A DNA stretch of 64,000 bases from Streptomyces sp. NBC_00289 (lineage in GTDB: Bacteria; Actinomycetota; Actinomycetes; Streptomycetales; Streptomycetaceae), in contig NZ_CP108046.1 in NCBI RefSeq assembly GCF_041435115.1, forward strand, positions 9,610,001 through 9,674,000, given 5' to 3'. Shown here in pieces: positions 59,816 to 64,000 of the stretch (position 1 is the first letter of the stretch; each line of letters begins with the position of its first letter). A model generated the notes under the pieces. That model did not search any database, was not told the DNA's origin, and worked only from the letters and a program-made list of their open reading frames with translations. The position numbers and the translations under genes were made by a program.

Positions 59816-60138
59816 CCGTCGTCGAGGGTGTGTGCGTGCGGTTCCGTGTTGTACGGGAAGCGGTTGCTCATCCGCATGTCGAGGGCCCATACGTCCGCGA
59901 AACCGTTGTCGAGGAGGCAGGTCGCCAGATTCCGGTGCTCGGGCATGATGAACAGGTCGCTGGACGCGGTCAGTCCATGGACGAGGAGGACGACGTCGTC
60001 GCACTCCGCCCGGCGGAAACGGGTCAGTTGGAGGCCGAGTCCGTCGTCCGTGGTGACGGGGTGGCCGGTGACCTGGGCGTCGGGAACGCCGGCTGTGGTG
60101 TGCCGGGGGACGACGGCGGCGCCCTTCTGGATCGGCAT
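59816..60138 (-). pseudogene. Alpha/beta hydrolase N-terminal fragment
   Basis: From an ATG at 60138: MPIQKGAAVVPRHTTAGVPD, DDVVLLVHGLTASSDLFIMP, ADVWALDMRMSNRFPYNTEP, HAHTLDD. This is the first half of the alpha/beta hydrolase partner of cholesterol-oxidase-like GMC enzymes (oxyanion region LVHGLTASS). Homology stops at DD, about 59819, before the nucleophile, and GMC sequence continues in another frame. A deletion has fused the two genes. Confidence 0.75.
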
Positions 60139-60320
60139 GATCGTCCCCCCTCAGTCGGTCGGCCGCCCACGACGGCGTCGGCGGCCAGGCAGAGGTCATC
60201 GTGGCGCTCCCGGCTTCGGTGTACTTGCGGAAAACCTGAAATCGGCAGGTCGTGGCGCCGATGCCGGTCCCACCGTGGGTTGAACCGCGCCTGCAACCAG
60301 GGTGGTCGTCCGTGTACCAC

Positions 60321-60339
60321 CTGGGGTGTAGCTGGGGTG
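60321..60339 (+). promoter_or_regulatory. Direct repeats upstream of first histidine kinase
   Basis: CTGGGGTG at 60321-60328 and 60332-60339 (period 11), ending 42 bases before the ATG at 60382. The same pair at the same distance precedes the second kinase, so it is probably a regulator binding site or part of the promoter carried with the duplication. Confidence 0.55.
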
Positions 60340-60381
60340 GAAAGGGGGGTGGAGCGATCGCTCGGGGCCTACGCTCGGACG

Positions 60382-61590
60382 ATGTTCGCGCAGCGCACGT
60401 GGAGCCCGGCGGTTCGCAGGGTCTTCCCGCAGGTGGCAGACACCGTCTACGCGGTGGTGTCGGTCTGGATCTCCAGCACTGCGCTGCGCAACCTGCCCGA
60501 CCCGCACGGCTATTGGCGGCCCACCGATGTCTGGGCCTACGTGCTGATCGCCTTGGTCTATCTTCCGCTGGCCGTGCGCCGCCGGGCTCCGCTGACCGTG
60601 CTCATCGGCACGGCGGCCTGCGTGCTGTGTTACTTCACCCTGGCCTACTACCACGTGGTCGTGGTCAGCGGACTGGGCCTGGCGCTCTACACCGTCGCGG
60701 CGCAGTGCCCGCGCAGGGTCGCCGCCAAGTGCGCGGCCGCGTCGCTGCTCGTGCTGCTGTGGGGCGCGCGGCTCGCCGAGCCCGGGAGCGGCCCGTTCAG
60801 TGTGGCCTTCGTGACCGTGATGGTCGCGGTCACCTGGGTGACCGGCGACCGCTCCCGTCGGCTCGCCGAGCGCGGCGAGCGCCTCGCGGTGCTCACCGAG
60901 CAACTGCGCCTGGAGCAGGAGGAGAAGGCCCAGCGGGCCGTCATCGCCGAGCGCATGAAGATAGCCCGTGAACTGCACGACGTGATCGCCCACCACGTGT
61001 CCGTGATCTCCGTCCAGACCGGCCTGGCCGGATACGTCTTCACTTCCGATCCGGCAACGGCCCGCCAGGCGCTGGATACCATCGCCGGCAGCGCCCACGA
61101 GGCCATGGCGGAGATGCGCCGCATGCTGGTCGTGCTCAGGCAGGGGCCTGAGCGTGCCGAAGAGGAGGAAGGAGCGGGCGATCACACCGCGACCCCCGGG
61201 CTCGGGCGGCTGGACCAGTTGGCCCGGCGCGTCGAAACCGCGGGTGTCCCCGTCGACGTCAAGATCACCGGCGTCCCGTTCCCGCTGCCGCCGGGCGCCG
61301 ACCTGTGCGTCTACCGCGTGATCCAGGAAGCTCTCACCAACGTCATGAAGCACGCGCCGGCGGCGAACGCGAGCGTGACGGTGCACTACGACGAAGCCGC
61401 GGTCCGCGTCCGGGTGGCCGATGACGGACAGGAGGCAGTTCCCGTCGGCACCACCGCGCGGCCCGCCGGCCACGGTTTGACCGGCATGCGCGAGCGGGCC
61501 GGTATCTACGGCGGGACGGTGACCGCAGGCCCCGGCCCGCAGGGCGGCTTCGAAGTCGCCCTGACCGTCCCCGTGACCCGCGGCAGGTGA
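60382..61590 (+). CDS. Sensor histidine kinase (HisKA_3/NarL type), copy 1
   Basis: 402 residues. N-terminal membrane part with about five helices (about 15-155; AYVLIALVYLPLAVRRRAP; LYTVAAQCPRRVAAKC). Coiled-coil linker (RRLAERGERLAVLTEQLRLE). HisKA_3 dimerisation box with His199 (ARELHDVIAHHVSVISVQ). HATPase domain about 290-400 (N-box EALTNVMKHA, GLTGMRERAGIYGG). Autophosphorylates and passes phosphate to a LuxR-type response regulator, but none is encoded nearby. Start at ATG 60382; upstream frame not used. Nearly a twin of the gene at 61917. Confidence 0.92.
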   Translation: MFAQRTWSPAVRRVFPQVADTVYAVVSVWISSTALRNLPDPHGYWRPTDVWAYVLIALVYLPLAVRRRAPLTVLIGTAACVLCYFTLAYYHVVVVSGLGLALYTVAAQCPRRVAAKCAAASLLVLLWGARLAEPGSGPFSVAFVTVMVAVTWVTGDRSRRLAERGERLAVLTEQLRLEQEEKAQRAVIAERMKIARELHDVIAHHVSVISVQTGLAGYVFTSDPATARQALDTIAGSAHEAMAEMRRMLVVLRQGPERAEEEEGAGDHTATPGLGRLDQLARRVETAGVPVDVKITGVPFPLPPGADLCVYRVIQEALTNVMKHAPAANASVTVHYDEAAVRVRVADDGQEAVPVGTTARPAGHGLTGMRERAGIYGGTVTAGPGPQGGFEVALTVPVTRGR

Positions 61591-61855
61591 ACAAGCGTCT
61601 CGGTTCCCGGCCGGGCAGCCGAGAGGTGGGCGACACCGCGCCTGCCCGCAGTGCTCGTTGATTTTGCGCGGAGATCCGCAACCACGAGTCGTCCAGGCTG
61701 ATCTCCGGCCAGGGAAGCTCGCACATCGGCCTGCGCCGCTTGACGGCCGGCAGCTCCAGGAGGGCCGCCGAGTTGGCCCGGTCGCGTCGCCCCAGTGCTT
61801 GTCGTCGCCCCAGTGGTTGTCAGGAGCTCGCCCGGACCGGTTGCCGGTCTACAAC

Positions 61856-61874
61856 CTGGGGTGTAGCTGGGGTG
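61856..61874 (+). promoter_or_regulatory. Direct repeats upstream of second histidine kinase
   Basis: CTGGGGTG at 61856-61863 and 61867-61874, ending 42 bases before the ATG at 61917, identical in spacing to the first copy. Part of the duplicated unit. Confidence 0.55.
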
Positions 61875-61916
61875 GAAAGCGAGGTGGAGCGATCGCCTGG
61901 GGCCTACGCTCGGACG

Positions 61917-63128
61917 ATGTTCGCGCAGCGCACGTGGAGCCCGGCGGTTCGCAGGGCCTTCCCGCAGGTGGCAGACATCGTCTACGCGGTGGTGTCGGTC
62001 GGCATCATGGGCGCCATGCTGCGCAACTGGCCGAACTCGCAGGGCTACTGGCGGCAAACCGATGTATGGGCCTACGTGCTGCTCGCCCTGGTCTACCTCC
62101 CGCTGGCCGTGCGCCGCCGGGCTCCGCTGACCGTGCTCGTCAGCACGGCCGCCTGCACGTTGTGCTATTTCACGCTGGGCTACTACCACGTGGTCGTTGT
62201 CTGCGGACTGGGCCTGGCGTTCTACACCGTCGCGGCGTCGTGCCCGCGTAAGGTCGTGGCGAAGTGCGCCGCAGTATCGCTGCTCGTATTGCTGTGGGGC
62301 ACGCGGCTCGCCGAGCCCGGGATCGGCCCGCAGAGCGTGGTCTTCGTGACCGTGACGGTCGCCGTCCTGTGGGTGACCGGCGACCGCTCCCGCCGCCTGG
62401 CGGAACGCGGTGAGCGGCTCGCCGTGCTCAGCGAGCAACTGCGCCTGGAGCAGGAGGAGAAGGCCCAGCGGGCCGTCATCGCCGAGCGCATGAGCATAGC
62501 CCGCGAACTGCACGACGTGGTCGCCCATCACGTGTCTGCGATCTCCGTTCAGACCGGTCTGGCCGGATACGTCTTCACCTCCGATCCGACGACCGCCCGC
62601 ACGGCGCTGGAGACCATCGAGGGCAGCGCCCACGAGGCAATGGCGGAGATGCGCCGCATGCTGGTCGTGCTCAGAGAAGGGACCGAGCGCGCCCAGGGGG
62701 AGGAGGGGGCGGGCAGCGACTACGACGCGGCCCCCGGGCTCGGGCGGCTGGACCAGTTGGCCCGGCGCGTCGAAGCCGCGGGTGTCCCCGTCGACGTCCA
62801 CATCACGGGCGCCCCGTTCGCGCTGTCGCCGGGCGTCGATCTGTGTGTCTACCGGGTGATCCAGGAAGCTCTCACCAACGTCATGAAGCACGCGCCGACG
62901 GCGAACGCGCGCGTCATGGTGCACTTCGACGAGGCCGCGGTCCGCGTTCGGGTGGCCGACGACGGACAGGCGCCAGTTCTGGCCGGCGCTACCGCGGGGC
63001 CCGCCGGCCATGGTCTGACCGGCATGCGCGAACGGGCCGGTATCTACGGCGGGACGGTGACCGCAGGCCCCGGCCCGCAGGGCGGGTTCGAAGTCGCACT
63101 GACCGTTCCGGTGGCCCGCGACAGGTGA
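61917..63128 (+). CDS. Sensor histidine kinase (HisKA_3/NarL type), copy 2
   Basis: 403 residues, same architecture as copy 1 and closely similar over its whole length, including the His199 box (ARELHDVVAHHVSAISVQ) and the C-terminal ATPase. Differences cluster in the membrane sensor (VGIMGAMLRNWPNSQGYW versus VWISSTALRNLPDPHGYW) and in the linker after the HisKA box. So the copies may sense different signals but talk to the same response regulator. The duplication covers upstream repeats and some 3' flank, with an offset of 1535 bp. Confidence 0.92.
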   Translation: MFAQRTWSPAVRRAFPQVADIVYAVVSVGIMGAMLRNWPNSQGYWRQTDVWAYVLLALVYLPLAVRRRAPLTVLVSTAACTLCYFTLGYYHVVVVCGLGLAFYTVAASCPRKVVAKCAAVSLLVLLWGTRLAEPGIGPQSVVFVTVTVAVLWVTGDRSRRLAERGERLAVLSEQLRLEQEEKAQRAVIAERMSIARELHDVVAHHVSAISVQTGLAGYVFTSDPTTARTALETIEGSAHEAMAEMRRMLVVLREGTERAQGEEGAGSDYDAAPGLGRLDQLARRVEAAGVPVDVHITGAPFALSPGVDLCVYRVIQEALTNVMKHAPTANARVMVHFDEAAVRVRVADDGQAPVLAGATAGPAGHGLTGMRERAGIYGGTVTAGPGPQGGFEVALTVPVARDR

Positions 63129-63643
63129 GGAAGCGTCTCGGGTACCGACCGGGCAGCGGCGAGGAGGGCGGAAACCCTGCACGGTGAAGGGCCGAGACGC
63201 GGCTGCGGGGACATCCAGCGCAAGCCGGAACTGCTTCTCCGTATCCGCCCCGGACGCCGGCAGTGCATGGACACAAGGTGCGTCGCGGAGATCGCCCACG
63301 CCGCCTCGGTCCGTTCGGCCCACCGCCGCAGCAGCCGCGGCATTCCTGCCCCAGTTCGAGAATCTCGCTGCCGAGAAGGGTCCCGAGGAGCTGGAACTCC
63401 GCTTGGGTCACCACCTCGGCATCGCACGTCAGGAGAGCCGGTGAACACCGGCTGCGAAGACTCGTTGGCGACCAGCGGATGACGCCTCCGGGGACGTCCG
63501 CTCGTGATCTCCGTACCGCACCCCACGTTTCCGGATCCCCTTCTTGGGTCGCCGGACGTGACCACTTGCCAGCGGCCGACGAGCGCCGTATGGTCGTACG
63601 AACGTAAGGCATACGAACGTAATTCAAAGTAGGGGAGTACGTG
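63129..63643. other. Intergenic region before right-edge SDR
   Basis: About 515 bases. The first part (to about 63165) resembles the sequence after copy 1, so belongs to the duplicated unit. The plus strand from about 63320 to 63444 reads FLPQFENLAAEKGPEELELR..., which looks like a gene tail but has no start or family. The operator repeats near the right end are listed separately. Confidence 0.4.
63597..63622 (+). promoter_or_regulatory. Predicted TetR-like operator repeats
   Basis: TACGAACGTAA at 63597-63607 and again at 63612-63622 (period 15). Each copy is itself a dyad, TACG-AA-CGTA. They lie 22 bases before the SDR start and are a likely repressor site; no regulator gene is visible in the window. 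Confidence 0.5.
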
Positions 63644-64000
63644 ATGGCGACAACTCGGCCGGTGGCGCTGGTGACAGGAGCCTCATCGGGGATCGGCAAG
63701 GAGACGGCCCGCGCCTTGGTCGCTGCGGGTTTCGAGGTGATCGGAACCGGCCGCAAGACCTCCGGGCTCACCCCGCCCGCAGGAGTGACGTACCTCGATC
63801 TCGACGTGGCCAGTGACGACTCGGCGACCGCCGCGGTCGGAGAAGTGATCGGCCGGTTCGGGCGCATCGACGTCCTGGTCAACAACGCGGGCATCGGCTC
63901 GGCCGGCGCCGTCGAGGAGAACTCCGTCACCCAGGCCCAGAGCGTCCTGAACGTCAACGTCCTGGGTGTCATCCGTATGACGAAGGCCGTCCTGCCGCAC
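63644..64000 (+). CDS. SDR family oxidoreductase (partial, runs off right edge)
   Basis: 119 residues seen. Starts ATG 63644 with AGGGGAG upstream. TGASSGIG at residues 11-18, LDLDVASDD, then RIDVLVNNAGIGSAG (NNAG), VLNVNVLGVIRMTKAVL. Classical SDR; the catalytic Tyr/Lys would lie beyond the window. Probably repressed through the repeats at 63597-63622. Confidence 0.85.
   Translation, partial: MATTRPVALVTGASSGIGKETARALVAAGFEVIGTGRKTSGLTPPAGVTYLDLDVASDDSATAAVGEVIGRFGRIDVLVNNAGIGSAGAVEENSVTQAQSVLNVNVLGVIRMTKAVLPH

Overview
The window looks like a stretch of a Streptomyces chromosome, probably an accessory arm region. Base composition is very GC-rich. GTG and even TTG starts are common, overlapping ATGA/GTGA gene junctions are frequent, and most terminators are long hairpins without a T tract. 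The gene families are typical of Streptomyces: MmyB-like XRE regulators, a class F sortase, DUF6584, CU044_5270-type proteins, SigE-type ECF factors and a ROK regulator beside a GH2 enzyme. No rRNA, CRISPR array or convincing tRNA was seen.

Layout. 0.3-10.1 kb: a secreted Ser/Gly-rich protein, then an oxidoreductase island. It has a LysR regulator divergent from an inositol-monophosphatase-like gene and a Rossmann oxidoreductase, an MmyB-type regulator divergent from a zinc alcohol dehydrogenase, two SDRs, a cyclophilin-like lipoprotein and an MFS exporter. 10.4-15.6 kb: a four-gene operon for an exported molybdenum hydroxylase (2Fe-2S, FAD and molybdopterin subunits plus an XdhC-type maturation factor), in the same order as E. 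coli paoABCD. 15.7-19.6 kb: DUF6584, a PASTA lipoprotein, a second MmyB-type regulator, a class F sortase and a small wall/membrane protein. 20.2-27.5 kb: an ABC ATPase facing two very large FtsX-like permeases. 27.8-29.1 kb: a TnpB-only transposon with a probable omega-RNA. 29.7-31.9 kb: a small hydrophobic protein and an ECF sigma factor with a membrane partner. 32.3-38.0 kb: an amino-acid permease, a ROK repressor and a secreted GH2 exo-beta-glucosaminidase; the ROK gene and the GH2 gene share a similar operator-like sequence. 38.1-39.9 kb: a secreted NucA/NucB-type nuclease with a possible ComJ-like inhibitor. 41.2-46.2 kb: an SDR, a PPOX-fold protein, a MarR/MFS pair, an ester cyclase and a lipoprotein.

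46.5-50.2 kb is the most system-like novelty: a tightly packed operon of a squalene/phytoene-synthase-like enzyme, an ABC ATPase, an ABC permease and a polyprenyl diphosphate synthase, suggesting an isoprenoid that is made and then moved across the membrane. 50.7-53.7 kb: a cysteine-rich winged-helix regulator divergent from a DoxX protein, and a SigE-type ECF factor coupled to a SecDF-head membrane protein.

54.5-60.2 kb is a corridor of broken genes. Pieces of an MMPL transporter, a thioesterase, an NmrA-like protein, a LuxR/AAA regulator, a GMC oxidase and an alpha/beta hydrolase abut at sharp junctions, which points to repeated deletion or recombination. It is followed by two tandemly duplicated histidine kinases with identical upstream repeats and no response regulator in view, and by an SDR that runs off the right edge.
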